A DNA stretch of 64,000 nt from Brucella pseudintermedia (GCF_008932435.1 NZ_WBWE01000001.1:310001-374000), one strand, 5' to 3'. Positions 52,827-62,939 are shown, counted from the stretch's first letter. Numbers and translations: made by a program. Notes: a model not told the origin generated them from the sequence alone.

Positions 52827-53264
52827 ATGGACGATCTGGATGAAAAGCTCATTACGCTTTTGCGCCACAATGGGCGACGCAGCATTTCGGATATTGCTAT
52901 CGATCTCGGCGTTTCCCGCGCGACAGTGCGCTCACGCATGGAGCGTCTCGAACAGTCCGGAGACATTATCGGCTATACGGTGATCCTGCGCTCGGACGCC
53001 GTGGATCTGCCGGTGCGCGGCATCATGATGATCGAAATCGAAGGCCATGTGGCCGATCGTGTCGTCAAGGCGCTTGGCGGTTTTTCAGAAATATCGGCAA
53101 TCCACACCACCAATGGCCGCTTCGATCTTGTGGTGGAGCTGGGCGCTGCCACGCTCACCGATTTCGACGCCGTCCTGCGCCGCATCAGGCTGGTGCCGGG
53201 CATCAAGGCCAGCGAAACCAATCTGCTGCTGGCAACGCCACGCTCGACACGGGCAAGGCTTTGA
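52827..53264 (+). CDS. AsnC/Lrp family regulator of arginine catabolism
   Basis: A 145-residue regulator with the N-terminal helix-turn-helix (MDDLDEKLITLLRHNGRRSISDIAIDLGVSRATVRSRMERL) and RAM domain (IHTTNGRFDLVVELGAATLTDFDAVL). It is divergent from rocF-ocd, and like other arginase-associated AsnC proteins it probably activates this operon with arginine or ornithine. ATG 52827 has GGAGAAAG upstream. A bidirectional terminator follows. Confidence 0.88.
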   Translation: MDDLDEKLITLLRHNGRRSISDIAIDLGVSRATVRSRMERLEQSGDIIGYTVILRSDAVDLPVRGIMMIEIEGHVADRVVKALGGFSEISAIHTTNGRFDLVVELGAATLTDFDAVLRRIRLVPGIKASETNLLLATPRSTRARL

Positions 53265-53267
53265 TTA

Positions 53268-53295
53268 CAAAACCCGGCATTGGTGCCGGGTTTTG
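53268..53295. terminator. Bidirectional terminator
   Basis: CAAAACCCGGCA / TGCCGGGTTTTG, a perfect 12-base-pair stem with a TTGG loop, lies between the AsnC/Lrp gene and the convergent alkene reductase gene. Confidence 0.88.
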
Positions 53296-53305
53296 TATTT
53301 CATGA

Positions 53306-54421
53306 TCAGGCAAGCGCGGAGTAGTCTGTATACCCCTTGGCGCCACCGCCATACATGTGCTGCTGGTCGAGTTCGTTCAGCGGTGCGTTGTCCTTCAGGC
53401 GACGCACAAGGTCCGGATTGGCAATGAAGGGCTTGCCGAAAGCCACGACGTCCGCGCGGCCGCTTTCGACCTCCTTTTCAGCAAGCGCACGGTCATAGCC
53501 ATTATTGACCATCCATGCAGCCTTGCCGCCCGCATCGCGATAGATCTGTTTGAGACGCGCATAGTCAAACGGCTGCGGCCCCTGCTGGAAATCACGTGGA
53601 CCGCCGGTCGCACCTTCGATGATGTGGATATAAGCCAGCCCGTAACCCGCCAGTTTCTCGACCACATAATCGAACAGCGGCTGCGGATCAGGATCAGAAG
53701 CGTCATTGGCTGGCGTGACCGGCGAAAGGCGAATACCAACCTTTCCGGCACCGACCGCCTTCGTCACCGCATCGACGACTTCCAGCAGGAAGCGGGCGCG
53801 GTTTTCAATCGAGCCGCCATATTCATCGGTGCGGTGGTTGCTGCCCGAACGCAGGAATTGATCGATCAGGTAGCCGTTTGCGGCATGGATTTCCACACCA
53901 TCGAAACCTGCCACTTCAACCGCGTCCTTGGCCGCCTTGCCGTAGGTGGCGACGATTTCCGGCAGTTCGCTCTTGTTGAGGGCGCGCGGTTCCGAGGTCG
54001 GCGCGAAGCTGCCCGTGCCATCAGGCTGAACCAGATAGGTCTTCGACTTTGCCGTGATCGCGGAAGGCGCGACCGGCTGGCCTCCATTCGGCTGCAGCGA
54101 AGTGTGCGAAATGCGGCCCACATGCCACATCTGCACCACGATCTTGCCGCCCGCCGCATGAACGGCATCCGTCACACGCTTCCAGCCAGCGAGCTGTTCA
54201 GCGGAATAAAGACCCGGCACATCGGCATAGCCCTGTCCCTGATGACTGATTGGCGTTGCCTCAGTGATGATGAGGCCGGCACTTGCGCGCTGTTCGTAAT
54301 AGGTGACGTTCAGATCATTGGGCACGGCGCGCGGGGAACGATTGCGCGTCAGCGGTGCCATGACGATGCGGTTTGCGAGCTTGAGATCGCCTACGGTAAC
54401 AGGATCGAACAATGAGGCCAT
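53306..54421 (-). CDS. nemA: Old yellow enzyme family alkene reductase
   Basis: The 371-residue FMN enzyme of the NemA/OYE class reduces activated C=C bonds of enals, maleimides or nitro compounds with NAD(P)H. ASLFDPVTVGDLKLANRIVMAPLTRNRS is the family start; the substrate His pair is in GFDGVEIHAANGYLIDQFLR-like context, and the C-terminal VAFGKPFIANPDLV binds FMN phosphate. It lies 59 bases after an ArsR-type repressor gene in the same direction, which probably senses such electrophiles. Confidence 0.92.
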   Translation of the reverse strand: MASLFDPVTVGDLKLANRIVMAPLTRNRSPRAVPNDLNVTYYEQRASAGLIITEATPISHQGQGYADVPGLYSAEQLAGWKRVTDAVHAAGGKIVVQMWHVGRISHTSLQPNGGQPVAPSAITAKSKTYLVQPDGTGSFAPTSEPRALNKSELPEIVATYGKAAKDAVEVAGFDGVEIHAANGYLIDQFLRSGSNHRTDEYGGSIENRARFLLEVVDAVTKAVGAGKVGIRLSPVTPANDASDPDPQPLFDYVVEKLAGYGLAYIHIIEGATGGPRDFQQGPQPFDYARLKQIYRDAGGKAAWMVNNGYDRALAEKEVESGRADVVAFGKPFIANPDLVRRLKDNAPLNELDQQHMYGGGAKGYTDYSALA

Positions 54422-54480
54422 GGATACATTTCCTTCAAGTGGGAAAGATTGGGCGGGTGCAAAAGTGGGTTTCAGGACAG

Positions 54481-54789
54481 TTAAAGATTGGACAAGGCTT
54501 TGACAAAAGCGGCTATCGCCTTCTCATCGCGCTTGTAGAAGGTCCATTGCCCGACACGGTGGGGCGTGATCAGCCCCGCTTTGGTCAATACGGACAAATG
54601 GGCGGAAACGGACGACTGGGAGAGGCCGCACCGTTCGAACTGGCCCGCGCACACGCCCATCTCCAGAGGCATGTGCTGGCCGGAGAAATGATTCTCCGGC
54701 TCCTTGAGCCAGCTCAAAATGTCGAGACGCACGGGATTGGCGAGCGCCTTCAATATCTCGTCCAGAGGTATGGGCTGAACATCCGACAT
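54481..54789 (-). CDS. ArsR family regulator
   Basis: A 102-residue winged helix protein (ILKALANPVRLDILSWLKEP; LSQSSVSAHLSVLTKAGLI). Two Cys at GVCAGQFERCGLSQSS flank the recognition helix and could sense thiol-reactive compounds, as in the Cys-based ArsR regulators, by inference. AGGTGA precedes ATG 54789. It forms an operon with nemA and is likely its autoregulated repressor. Confidence 0.85.
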   Translation of the reverse strand: MSDVQPIPLDEILKALANPVRLDILSWLKEPENHFSGQHMPLEMGVCAGQFERCGLSQSSVSAHLSVLTKAGLITPHRVGQWTFYKRDEKAIAAFVKALSNL

Positions 54790-54982
54790 CGCAGTCACCT
54801 CGCTGATCTTCCAATGCATATCGTCATTTCCCGATATAAGTATTGCTAAAATCCGATTTAAAAAGATGCAGCCCGATCACATCGCCGTGAACAGCCTTTC
54901 CTGTGGAACATCGGCCCTGCCTTGATTGCGCCGGAGAAGCATCCGACTATGTTCGCCGTAATCGTATAGAGTTGGGAAGCAT

Positions 54983-57286
54983 ATGGCCGATATTACCAAG
55001 CGCATTGCCGGGACCATCGCGGCGGAAATCAACGCAAAACCAGATCAGGCACTTGCGGCCATCGGCCTGCTGGATGAAGGCGCGACCGTGCCTTTCGTCG
55101 CGCGATACCGCAAGGAAGTCACCGGCGGCCTTGACGATACGCAGTTGCGCCAGCTTTCCGAGCGCCTCGCTTATTTGCGCGAACTGGAAGCTCGCCGCGC
55201 TTCGATCCTGGAATCCATTGACAGTCAGGGAAAAATGACTCCTGAACTGGAGCTCAAGATTGCGGGCGTCCAGACAAAGGCCGAACTGGAAGATCTTTAT
55301 CTGCCCTACAAGCCGAAGCGCCGCACCAAGGCGGAAATCGCCCGCGAGCGTGGACTGGGGCCGCTTGCCGAAGCAATTCTTGCCGACCGTAGCCTCGTGC
55401 CAGCCGAAATCGCCACGCAATACATCACTGCCGATGTTGCCGATGTGAAGGCTGCACTGGAGGGCGCGCGCGACATTATCGCAGAAGGTTTTGCGGAAAA
55501 TGCCGAACTGATCGGCAATTTGCGCAATTACCTCAAGGAGAAGGCCGTTTTGCGCTCGCGCGTCGTGGACGGCAAGCAGGAGGCGGGCGCGAAATTCTCC
55601 GACTATTTCGATCATGCCGAGCGCTGGGCGACCGTCGCCGGCCACCGTGCGCTGGCCATGCTGCGCGGGCGCAATGAGGATTTTCTGTCGCTCGACATCG
55701 AAATTGATGCCGACGACACTTCGCCAATAAAACCGGTCGAGCGCAAGATCGCCGCCGCCTATAATATCGGCGCCACCCTTCCCGGCGACCGCTGGCTGAT
55801 GGAAGTTGCAGGCTGGGCTTGGCGCGTGAAACTGTCGCTTTCCCTGTCGCTCGATCTGATGCGCGACCTGCGTGAGCGCGCCGAAGAAGAAGCTATCAAC
55901 ATTTTCGCCCGCAACCTCAAGGATCTGCTGCTCGCGGCCCCTGCCGGTTCGCGCGCAACGATGGGGCTTGACCCCGGCATCCGCACCGGCGTCAAGGTCG
56001 CGGTGGTCGACGGCACCGGCAAACTGCTCGACACAACGACTGTCTATCCATTCCCGCCGAAGAACGATGTGCGCGGCACACAAGCCGAACTTGCGAGCCT
56101 GATCCGCAAGCACAAGGTGGAATTGATCGCCATCGGCAATGGCACCGGAAGCCGCGAAACCGAACGGCTCGTGGTGGATATGCTGTCGGATATGCCAGCC
56201 CCAAAGCCGCTGAAGGTCATCGTATCGGAGGCAGGCGCTTCGGTGTATTCCGCCTCGGAAACAGCCGCCGCCGAATTCCCGCAGCTTGATGTGTCACTGC
56301 GCGGCGCCGTCTCCATCGCCCGCCGCCTGCAGGACCCGCTGGCCGAGCTCGTGAAGATCGAGCCGAAATCCATTGGCGTCGGCCAGTACCAGCACGATGT
56401 CGATCAATCCCGTCTGGCGCGTTCGCTCGATGCAGTGGTCGAGGACGCCGTGAACGCGGTCGGCGTCGATCTCAATACGGCTTCCGCCTCGTTGCTGGCG
56501 CGCGTGTCGGGTCTGGGCAAGTCGCTTGCCGAAGCGATCGTTGCGCATCGCGATGAAGCCGGAGCCTTCAAGAATCGCAAGGAGCTTTTGAAAGTCCCGC
56601 GCCTCGGCAACCGCGCTTTTGAACAATGCGCAGGCTTCCTGCGCATTCCTGACGGCACGGAGCCGCTCGATGCATCCTCCGTTCACCCGGAAGCCTATGG
56701 GGTCGCCAAGAAGATCGTTGCCGCTTGCGGCCGCGATGTGCGCAGCCTCATGGGCGACAGTGCAGCGCTGAAGGCCCTCGATCCGCGCCTTTTCGTCGAT
56801 GAACGTTTTGGTTTGCCGACCGTACGCGACATCATTGCCGAACTGGACAAGCCAGGCCGCGATCCGCGTCCGGAATTCAAGACCGCGACCTTTGCCGACG
56901 GCATCGACGACATCAAGGACCTGAAACCCGGCATGATGCTGGAAGGCACTGTGACCAATGTTGCGGCTTTTGGTGCATTCGTCGATATCGGCGTGCATCA
57001 GGACGGCCTTGTCCATGTGTCGCAGCTTGCCGATCGTTTCGTGAAGGACCCGCATGAAGTGGTGAAAGCAGGCGATGTGGTGAAGGTGCGCGTCACGGAA
57101 GTGGACGTGCCGCGCAAGCGCATCAGCCTCACGATGCGCAAGGATGGTGGCGAAGCGCCGACCCCGCGCGGGAACGCAAACCGAGATCAACGGCCTGCGA
57201 AAAACTTCGCGCCGCAGCGCAAACAGGAACAGCCGTCAACCGGCGGTTTCGGCGCTGCTTTGCTGGAAGCGATGAAGAAGAAATAA
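54983..57286 (+). CDS. tex: Tex family RNA-binding transcription accessory protein
   Basis: A 767-residue Tex protein: N-terminal helical region ([28 protein letters not shown]), YqgF-like RNase H fold ([20 protein letters not shown] near residue 330), helix-hairpin-helix repeats (about 500-570, [25 protein letters not shown]) and a C-terminal S1 domain ([32 protein letters not shown]). The S1 domain is the main RNA-binding element. The last 40 residues are basic and disordered. Tex homologues affect transcription and stress resistance. Confidence 0.95.
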   Translation: MADITKRIAGTIAAEINAKPDQALAAIGLLDEGATVPFVARYRKEVTGGLDDTQLRQLSERLAYLRELEARRASILESIDSQGKMTPELELKIAGVQTKAELEDLYLPYKPKRRTKAEIARERGLGPLAEAILADRSLVPAEIATQYITADVADVKAALEGARDIIAEGFAENAELIGNLRNYLKEKAVLRSRVVDGKQEAGAKFSDYFDHAERWATVAGHRALAMLRGRNEDFLSLDIEIDADDTSPIKPVERKIAAAYNIGATLPGDRWLMEVAGWAWRVKLSLSLSLDLMRDLRERAEEEAINIFARNLKDLLLAAPAGSRATMGLDPGIRTGVKVAVVDGTGKLLDTTTVYPFPPKNDVRGTQAELASLIRKHKVELIAIGNGTGSRETERLVVDMLSDMPAPKPLKVIVSEAGASVYSASETAAAEFPQLDVSLRGAVSIARRLQDPLAELVKIEPKSIGVGQYQHDVDQSRLARSLDAVVEDAVNAVGVDLNTASASLLARVSGLGKSLAEAIVAHRDEAGAFKNRKELLKVPRLGNRAFEQCAGFLRIPDGTEPLDASSVHPEAYGVAKKIVAACGRDVRSLMGDSAALKALDPRLFVDERFGLPTVRDIIAELDKPGRDPRPEFKTATFADGIDDIKDLKPGMMLEGTVTNVAAFGAFVDIGVHQDGLVHVSQLADRFVKDPHEVVKAGDVVKVRVTEVDVPRKRISLTMRKDGGEAPTPRGNANRDQRPAKNFAPQRKQEQPSTGGFGAALLEAMKKK

Positions 57287-57298
57287 GCCGGACGCTTC

Positions 57299-57343
57299 CC
57301 CTCGCCCTCACCCTGAGCTTGTCGAAGGGTCAAAGGGCGAGGG
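57299..57343. repeat. REP-like hairpin with CCCTGAGCTTGTCGAAGGG core
   Basis: CCCTCGCCCT / AGGGCGAGGG (10-base-pair stem) encloses ACCCT / AGGGT around GAGCTTGTCGA. The core is a widespread palindromic intergenic motif. A degraded second copy (CCTCATCCTGAGG) follows at about 57362. It lies 12 bases after the tex stop. Confidence 0.75.
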
Positions 57344-57421
57344 AAAACGCAAAAACCGCCCCCTCATCCTGAGGGCTGGGCTGGGCTGAGCCAAGCTCAC
57401 GATCAGCCTGCTGGAGTTAAG

Positions 57422-58537
57422 TTAGATCTTGTTGCCGATCGGAAATCCCGTCGACACCTTGCGCACCGGCATGTCAGCAGTGGGGATGATCCAGCCATTG
57501 CGGATGGCGACGCGTACATCGTCGCCCTCCGCCAGTTGCACCGGATCGCGTACTTCGAAATGCAGGGCAATATCGGGCTTGGCAATAACTTCGGCCTCGA
57601 TGCGCGAGCCGCCGCCGCGATAGACCGCCCGCTTGACGCGAACCGGAATGCCGCCGGTTTCCGTCAATTGCAAATCCTCCGCCCGCACACAAAGCTGCGC
57701 ATTGGCGCGCGGCATTTCTATGCCCGAACACCGTACTTGCGCACGACTTCCCAACACCAGCGCCTCGCAATGCCCCGCTTGCGCAAAAGACACGACTTCG
57801 GCAGGCAGTACCATGCCATGCGCGATGAAGGACGCGACCATTGCGCTCGCCGGTTCCTCATAGAGCTTGCGGGGCGTGTCGAACTGCTGAAGCCTTCCGT
57901 GATCCAGCACAGCGATGCGGTCAGCCAGCGCCATGGCTTCCGCCTGATCGTGGGTGATATAGATGATCGTCGTGCCGGTGCGTTTGTGGAAGGCGGCAAA
58001 CTCGTCCTCCATCGAAGCGCGCAGATGCACGTCGAGATTGGCGAGCGGCTCATCGAACAACACCAGCGACGGTGCCGCCACCAGGCAGCGCGCCAGTGCA
58101 ACTCTCTGCCGCTGACCGCCCGAAAGATTGGCCGGACGGCGATCACCGAAACCGGCGAGATCGACCAGGGCCAGCGCCTCATTCACGCGGCGTTCGCGCT
58201 CGGCCTTGGCAACCTTTGCCACCCGCAGACTGTAACCGACATTTTCGGCCACGGTCATATGCGGCCAGAGTGCATAATTCTGGAAGACGATACCGACTTG
58301 CCGTTTTTCGGGCGGCACGCTGCCGTCAACATGGGAAACACGCGTTTCGCCGATATGAATCTCACCGCCGTCAACGTCTTCAAATCCCGCGATCATGCGA
58401 AGAAGCGTGGTCTTGCCGCAGCCCGATGGTCCGAGAATGGCAACAAACTCGCCATCCTTCACATCGAGCGACACTTCAGACAGAGCCTGAAACTCATTGA
58501 AGGTTTTGGAAACCTGATCGATTTTCAGTCGCGCCAT
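57422..58537 (-). CDS. ABC transporter ATP-binding protein
   Basis: A 371-residue ATPase of the Fe3+/spermidine/phosphonate group. Walker A (GPSGCGKTT), Q-loop (VFQNYALWPHMTV), signature (LSGGQRQRVALARCL), Walker B (VLFDEPLANLD) and H-loop (IYITHDQAEAM) are intact, and a TOBE domain fills residues 280-370. The ATG at 58537 (MARLKIDQVSKTF) overlaps the permease gene by 13 bases. It is the third gene of a binding protein-permease-ATPase operon. Confidence 0.9.
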   Translation of the reverse strand: MARLKIDQVSKTFNEFQALSEVSLDVKDGEFVAILGPSGCGKTTLLRMIAGFEDVDGGEIHIGETRVSHVDGSVPPEKRQVGIVFQNYALWPHMTVAENVGYSLRVAKVAKAERERRVNEALALVDLAGFGDRRPANLSGGQRQRVALARCLVAAPSLVLFDEPLANLDVHLRASMEDEFAAFHKRTGTTIIYITHDQAEAMALADRIAVLDHGRLQQFDTPRKLYEEPASAMVASFIAHGMVLPAEVVSFAQAGHCEALVLGSRAQVRCSGIEMPRANAQLCVRAEDLQLTETGGIPVRVKRAVYRGGGSRIEAEVIAKPDIALHFEVRDPVQLAEGDDVRVAIRNGWIIPTADMPVRKVSTGFPIGNKI

Positions 58538-60225
58538 GGCAGCACCCCGTTTGGAAGACGCCGCGCAAACAGATTGGTTGCAAGCATCAGCATGAATGTC
58601 ACCGCGACAGCCAGCATGGATATGGCCGCAGCATAGGCGGAATCGCCCGCCTGTTCGAAAGAAAACATCACCACACCCAGCGTTTCCGATCCTGACGCCC
58701 AGAGAAGCGCCGACACCGTCAACTCGCAAAACGCGGTCATGAAAATCAGCACGCCGCCCGCGAGCGTTGCCGGAGCGACAAGAGGAAATATAATCGTGCG
58801 CAGCCGATAGAAAAGCCCCGCCCCCGCAACGCGTGCCGCTTCCTCCATCGCGCGGTCAATCTGGTGCAGCCCGGCGACCGTCGGGCGCAGAGCCAGCACG
58901 AAGAAGCGCGCGAGATACGCAAAGAGAATGATCCAGAGCGTGTTGTAAAGACTGACGCCGACAACCGGCAGCGGCTTGAGGAACATGAGTAGGCAGGCAA
59001 TGGCAAGCACGACGCCTGGCAGCGCATAAGGCATTTCGGCTGCGAAATTGAGCACCGGCGTCCAGCGACGCTTGCGCCATGCCAGCATATAGGCAAGCGG
59101 AACGGCAATCAGGACAGCGAAGAACGCTGCCGACAGTGACAGGACCACACTATTGCGAAACGCGCGCGCGGCACCGGCATGTTCCAAAAGGACGAAACGG
59201 AAGTTCTCGACCGTGGCAGTGGCGAATGTCAGCGGCACGCCGTAGGCCGGAACCAGAGCGGAAAGCGTAAGCCCGATCAGCGGCAGGAACAGGACGACGA
59301 CGATCAGGAGCCATGCAGCGGCCTCCACCGGTACACGCCAGCGACCAAGCGCAAAGGGAGCCGCTGGCAAAGACGTCGAAACAATACGGAAATCACGTCT
59401 GCGGGACGCATATTCCTGTGCAGCGATCCCTGCCATGGCAATGAGACCGATCAGCACCGACAGCACGGCTACGCTTGACAGCACCGCCGGCCCGCCGCCA
59501 GAAAGGCGCTGATAGATCAGCGTCGGCAGGACGAGATAGTTTGACGGGATACCCAGAAAGGCAGGAATGCCGAAATTGCCGACGCAGGAGACAAAGGCCA
59601 GCGCCGCCGCACCGATGATCGAAGGGGTCATCAGCGGCAGGATGATGGTGCGCAGCACCGTCCATTTGCTGGCACCGGCACTTAGGCCCGCTTCCACCAG
59701 CTCGCGCGGCAGTTTACGCAGACCCGCCCGCACGATGAGAAACACCAGCGGACCGTACTGCACGCCGAGCAGAAAGATGATGCCCCAGACGGAATAGAGC
59801 GGATTGCGGCTGCCGAGCGGTGGCGCCATCCCGATGATCTTGAGAAACTGGCTTGATGGCCCGAAAAGCTGAAGCCATGCCAGCGCTGTTACCTGCGGAG
59901 CGATCAAAAGCGGGGTAACATAGAAAAGCACAAAGACATTGCGTCCACGCATATTGGTGAGCCCAACGAGCAATGCGGCCACAATACCGAACATCAGCGC
60001 CAGCAACGTGCCGCCAATGCCGATCTGCAGCGAATGCCATGTTGCAACCCAGGTCGACTGGCTTCCAAGTGTTTCCACCAGCGCCGAAGCCGAAAGCTGC
60101 CCCTGCGGCGCGACCAGTTCAATCAGCAGCCTGCCCATCGGCAGAAGCGACAGAACCGCCACGATCAGCGTTACACCAGCAATCAGGGCCGCATCGCGGC
60201 CCTGAAGGTCTCTCTTGATGCGCAT
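58525..60225 (-). CDS. ABC transporter permease, two fused permease domains
   Basis: A 566-residue permease of double length: two BPD_transp_1 domains in one chain (EAA loops near LVEAGLSAGASKWTVLRTIILPLMTP and ARVAGAGLFYRLRTIIFPLVAPA). This is the FbpB/AfuB or PhnU2-type layout, where one polypeptide supplies both membrane halves. About twelve helices are predicted. It lies nine bases after the binding-protein gene. Substrates in this family are ferric iron, 2-aminoethylphosphonate or organic cations, and the choice cannot be made by eye. Confidence 0.9.
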   Translation of the reverse strand: MRIKRDLQGRDAALIAGVTLIVAVLSLLPMGRLLIELVAPQGQLSASALVETLGSQSTWVATWHSLQIGIGGTLLALMFGIVAALLVGLTNMRGRNVFVLFYVTPLLIAPQVTALAWLQLFGPSSQFLKIIGMAPPLGSRNPLYSVWGIIFLLGVQYGPLVFLIVRAGLRKLPRELVEAGLSAGASKWTVLRTIILPLMTPSIIGAAALAFVSCVGNFGIPAFLGIPSNYLVLPTLIYQRLSGGGPAVLSSVAVLSVLIGLIAMAGIAAQEYASRRRDFRIVSTSLPAAPFALGRWRVPVEAAAWLLIVVVLFLPLIGLTLSALVPAYGVPLTFATATVENFRFVLLEHAGAARAFRNSVVLSLSAAFFAVLIAVPLAYMLAWRKRRWTPVLNFAAEMPYALPGVVLAIACLLMFLKPLPVVGVSLYNTLWIILFAYLARFFVLALRPTVAGLHQIDRAMEEAARVAGAGLFYRLRTIIFPLVAPATLAGGVLIFMTAFCELTVSALLWASGSETLGVVMFSFEQAGDSAYAAAISMLAVAVTFMLMLATNLFARRLPNGVLPWRD

Positions 60226-60234
60226 CGAAATGCC

Positions 60235-61215
60235 TTATCCGCCGAACAGCTCGGAGAACTGCTTTTTGTCGGCATCGGTCTGGTCGAGAACCTTCTGGGT
60301 GTCGATCGACATGATGTTGATCTTGGTACCTTCCGGCAACCATGCCGGGCGGCCAACACCTTCCTTCGCAGGCAGATAACCCTGCTCGAGCGCCAGCTTC
60401 TGGCCGTCATCCGACAGGATGAAATCCACGAATTTCTTGGCACCATCGACATTCTTGGCAGTCGCCATGATCGCAACCGGTTCAGTCACGGCAGGCACGC
60501 CTTCCGACGGGAAAACGAATTCGACCGGCGAACCCTTGGCCTTGGCGTTGAGTGCCATGAAGTCAACGAGAATGCCGTATGGCTTTTCGCCGCTGGCGAC
60601 AGACTTCAGCACCGCGCCATTGCCTTTGACGCTTGCCAGTTCATTGGCCTTGAGGTTCTTGAAGTAATCCCAGCCCAGCTCCTTGTTGAGCGCGAAGCCG
60701 CTCAAGAGATAGGCGGCAGCGCCGGAATAAAGCGGGCTCGGCATGACAACCTGGCCCTTGTAGTCGGCCTTGGCGAGATCGGCCCAATGTTCCGGCTTCT
60801 GCGCAGCACCCGTATTGTAGGCAATGCCCGTGGTGATCAGCTTGGAGCCGAAATAGGTCTTGTCGGCGTCGTAGCTATCTGCGGCAAAGCCATCGACCTT
60901 GGCTTCCGGATAGGCGAGCAGGCGCTTGTCCTTCTTGAGACCTTCCATCGTCACCGCGTCGGCGATGAGAAGAACGTCGGGCTGCGGAGCGCCTGCCGAG
61001 AATTCGGCGGCAAGCTTGGTGAGGAGTTCGCTCGTGCCCGAACGGAAAATCTGCACGTCGGTATCGGGATTGGCCTTGCGGAAGGCTTCGACTGTCTTGG
61101 TCGCATCCGCTTCCGGCTGCGAGGTATAAAGCGTCAGCGTATCGGCCTGCGCCACGGCGATGGAAAGAGCAAGAAGCGCAGGTACGACAGCAGCCCGCTT
61201 CAGCATCTTGTTCAT
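60235..61215 (-). CDS. ABC transporter substrate-binding protein
   Basis: A 326-residue family 1 binding protein with signal peptide (MNKMLKRAAVVPALLALSIAVAQA-D) and the SBP_bac_6 start DTLTLYTSQPEADATKTVEAF. Mid-chain GTSELLTKLAAEF and PDVLLIADAVTMEGL are as in the AfuA/FbpA group. It lacks the Tyr-Tyr pair of FbpA near the C-terminus, so a small organic or phosphonate substrate may be likelier than iron. AGGAG stands upstream of ATG 61215. Confidence 0.85.
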   Translation of the reverse strand: MNKMLKRAAVVPALLALSIAVAQADTLTLYTSQPEADATKTVEAFRKANPDTDVQIFRSGTSELLTKLAAEFSAGAPQPDVLLIADAVTMEGLKKDKRLLAYPEAKVDGFAADSYDADKTYFGSKLITTGIAYNTGAAQKPEHWADLAKADYKGQVVMPSPLYSGAAAYLLSGFALNKELGWDYFKNLKANELASVKGNGAVLKSVASGEKPYGILVDFMALNAKAKGSPVEFVFPSEGVPAVTEPVAIMATAKNVDGAKKFVDFILSDDGQKLALEQGYLPAKEGVGRPAWLPEGTKINIMSIDTQKVLDQTDADKKQFSELFGG

Positions 61216-61556
61216 GGGATTCGCTCCTCGAATTTCTGTGTAATGTTCGCCAGCATGACCAGCGATGCCGGTGCGATCCTGACGCGTGCGAAGTGATAAC
61301 GCGCAGATACTGCCATGGCGATAGGCACGATCATTTCCATTCATGGTGCACCTGTCAAACATCCTGCAACGTGAAACCGGAAAAGCAAAAGCCTCCCGGC
61401 GGAATCATATCCATCGGAAGGCTTGTAAAGCATTGAGGCATTTGCCGAACAGCCATCCGTTTCTCCTGATTGGAGAGAGATGCGGATGGCATTAGAGGAA
61501 TTGCACTGCGGTTTTATGACAGCCGCAAACCTATCCCCGGTCAACCGGTCGGCAGA
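61216..61556. promoter_or_regulatory. Gap upstream of the ABC operon with nested hairpin
   Basis: GCCATCCG (61452-61459) pairs with CGGATGGC (61483-61490), enclosing TCTCC / GGAGA. A second imperfect stem (AAGCCTCC / GGAAGGCTT) lies at about 61391-61425. There is no obvious T-run, so a riboswitch-like or terminator function is possible but unproven. No gene is seen. Confidence 0.5.
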
Positions 61557-62840
61557 TCAGATAACGATCTCGGCGACATGGGCAATCTGTGCGCCAGCCT
61601 CGTAATAGGCTTCGCGCAGACCGCGGAAATTCTGCTCCTTCGGGTCGCTGACCGGCAGCGGCAGATCGTCTTCCTTGATCTCGCCTGAAACCAGTTGCGA
61701 AAGCAGTTTTCCGAAGACAGTTCCCGGCGCGATGCCGCGGCCATTATAACCGGAGAACCCGACCACATTGCGGGCGAGACGATGGAATTTCGGCAGGCTG
61801 TCATCGGTCATGCCGATCTTGCCATACCATTCGGCTTCGAACTCGACTTCGCCGATCTGCGGGAACAGTCGCTTCAACGACTTCTTGGCCCATGCCTTGT
61901 GCACGGCAGCACCCGTATTGCGCAGCGCACCGACGCTGCCGAATACCAAGCGGCCCTGCCGGTCAAAACGGAAGGACGAAAGCACTTCCTTCGTATCCCA
62001 TACACCCTGACGCTCCGGCAGGATGCTCTTCTTGAGATTGTCCGACAGCGGCTTCGTAGCCATGTTGAAATATGGCAGATGAACCAGTTCAGCGCGCACT
62101 TCCGCCCACGGCGCATTAGTATAGGCGTTGGTTGCCACCACCACCCAGTTGGCTGTCACGGAACCCTTGGCGGTCTTGACCACCCATTTGCCGTTCTTTT
62201 CCTCCGCGCCAATCACGGGGCTTCCCGTAAAGATGGTCGCGCCAGCGGCAACAGCGGCATGGGCAAGCCCGCGCACATAGGCCAGCGGCTGGATCGTACC
62301 GGCGCGCAGATCGAGCAGCGACCCGGCATAAGCCTTGGTTCCCACCTTGGCTTCGGTTTCCTTCGCATCCAGCAGCTTTACATTGGCGCCGCGACGCGCC
62401 CACTGCTCATAACGATCCTCAAGTTCTTTCATGCCCTTTTTGCCAACGGCGCAATGAAGCGTGCCCTGCTTCTCGACTTCGCAGGCAATCTTGTGTTTCT
62501 CGATGATCTCAAAGACCAGCTTCGGCGCATTGCCGAGGACATCGAGCAAACGGTCGCCATATTTCTGGCCAAGCACGCCCGGCAGATCATCGGGCATGAC
62601 CCACATGCCTGCGTTCACCAGACCGACATTGCGGCCCGAACCGCCATAACCGATCTCAATGCCTTCAAGAACGATGGCCCGTGTGCCTTTTTCGGCCAGA
62701 TGCAAAGCCGTCGACAAGCCGGTGAAGCCGCCGCCCACAATCACTACATCCGCAGTCAGATCACCCTGCAGCGCAGTTGTCTTGGGAGCAGCAGGGGCGG
62801 TCTTTTCCCAAAGACCATGGGAGCGCGGATCGTTCAGCAT
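61557..62840 (-). CDS. FAD-dependent amine/glycine oxidase-like oxidoreductase
   Basis: The 427-residue protein has the DAO fold: FAD motif ADVVIVGGGFTGLSTALHLAEKG near residue 32 and C-terminal GFSGYNGRGIAPGTVFGKLL. It is like gamma-glutamylputrescine oxidase, PuuB, and related amine or amino acid oxidases. ATG 62840 (MLNDPRSHGLWEKTAP) fits; an ATG 27 bases upstream touches a dispersed repeat. It is followed by the ABC operon and preceded by a LysR gene, so it may oxidise the imported amine. Confidence 0.82.
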   Translation of the reverse strand: MLNDPRSHGLWEKTAPAAPKTTALQGDLTADVVIVGGGFTGLSTALHLAEKGTRAIVLEGIEIGYGGSGRNVGLVNAGMWVMPDDLPGVLGQKYGDRLLDVLGNAPKLVFEIIEKHKIACEVEKQGTLHCAVGKKGMKELEDRYEQWARRGANVKLLDAKETEAKVGTKAYAGSLLDLRAGTIQPLAYVRGLAHAAVAAGATIFTGSPVIGAEEKNGKWVVKTAKGSVTANWVVVATNAYTNAPWAEVRAELVHLPYFNMATKPLSDNLKKSILPERQGVWDTKEVLSSFRFDRQGRLVFGSVGALRNTGAAVHKAWAKKSLKRLFPQIGEVEFEAEWYGKIGMTDDSLPKFHRLARNVVGFSGYNGRGIAPGTVFGKLLSQLVSGEIKEDDLPLPVSDPKEQNFRGLREAYYEAGAQIAHVAEIVI

Positions 62841-62865
62841 CAAGAGCAACCATTTCAAACCGAGC

Positions 62866-62939
62866 ATTTCCAGCAAAAATGTGAAGCGGTTTTGCGTTCG
62901 GAAATGCGTAAAGACAAACAGTTAGAGCGGTTCCCGGTC
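62866..62939 (+). repeat. Dispersed intergenic repeat
   Basis: GAGCATTTCCAGCAAAAATG followed by AAGCGGTTTTGCGTTCGGAAATGCG and TTAGAGCGGTTCC closely matches the repeat at 22504-22553 and, in reverse, that at 9117-9215. It sits in the promoter gap of the FAD-oxidoreductase gene. Confidence 0.75.
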
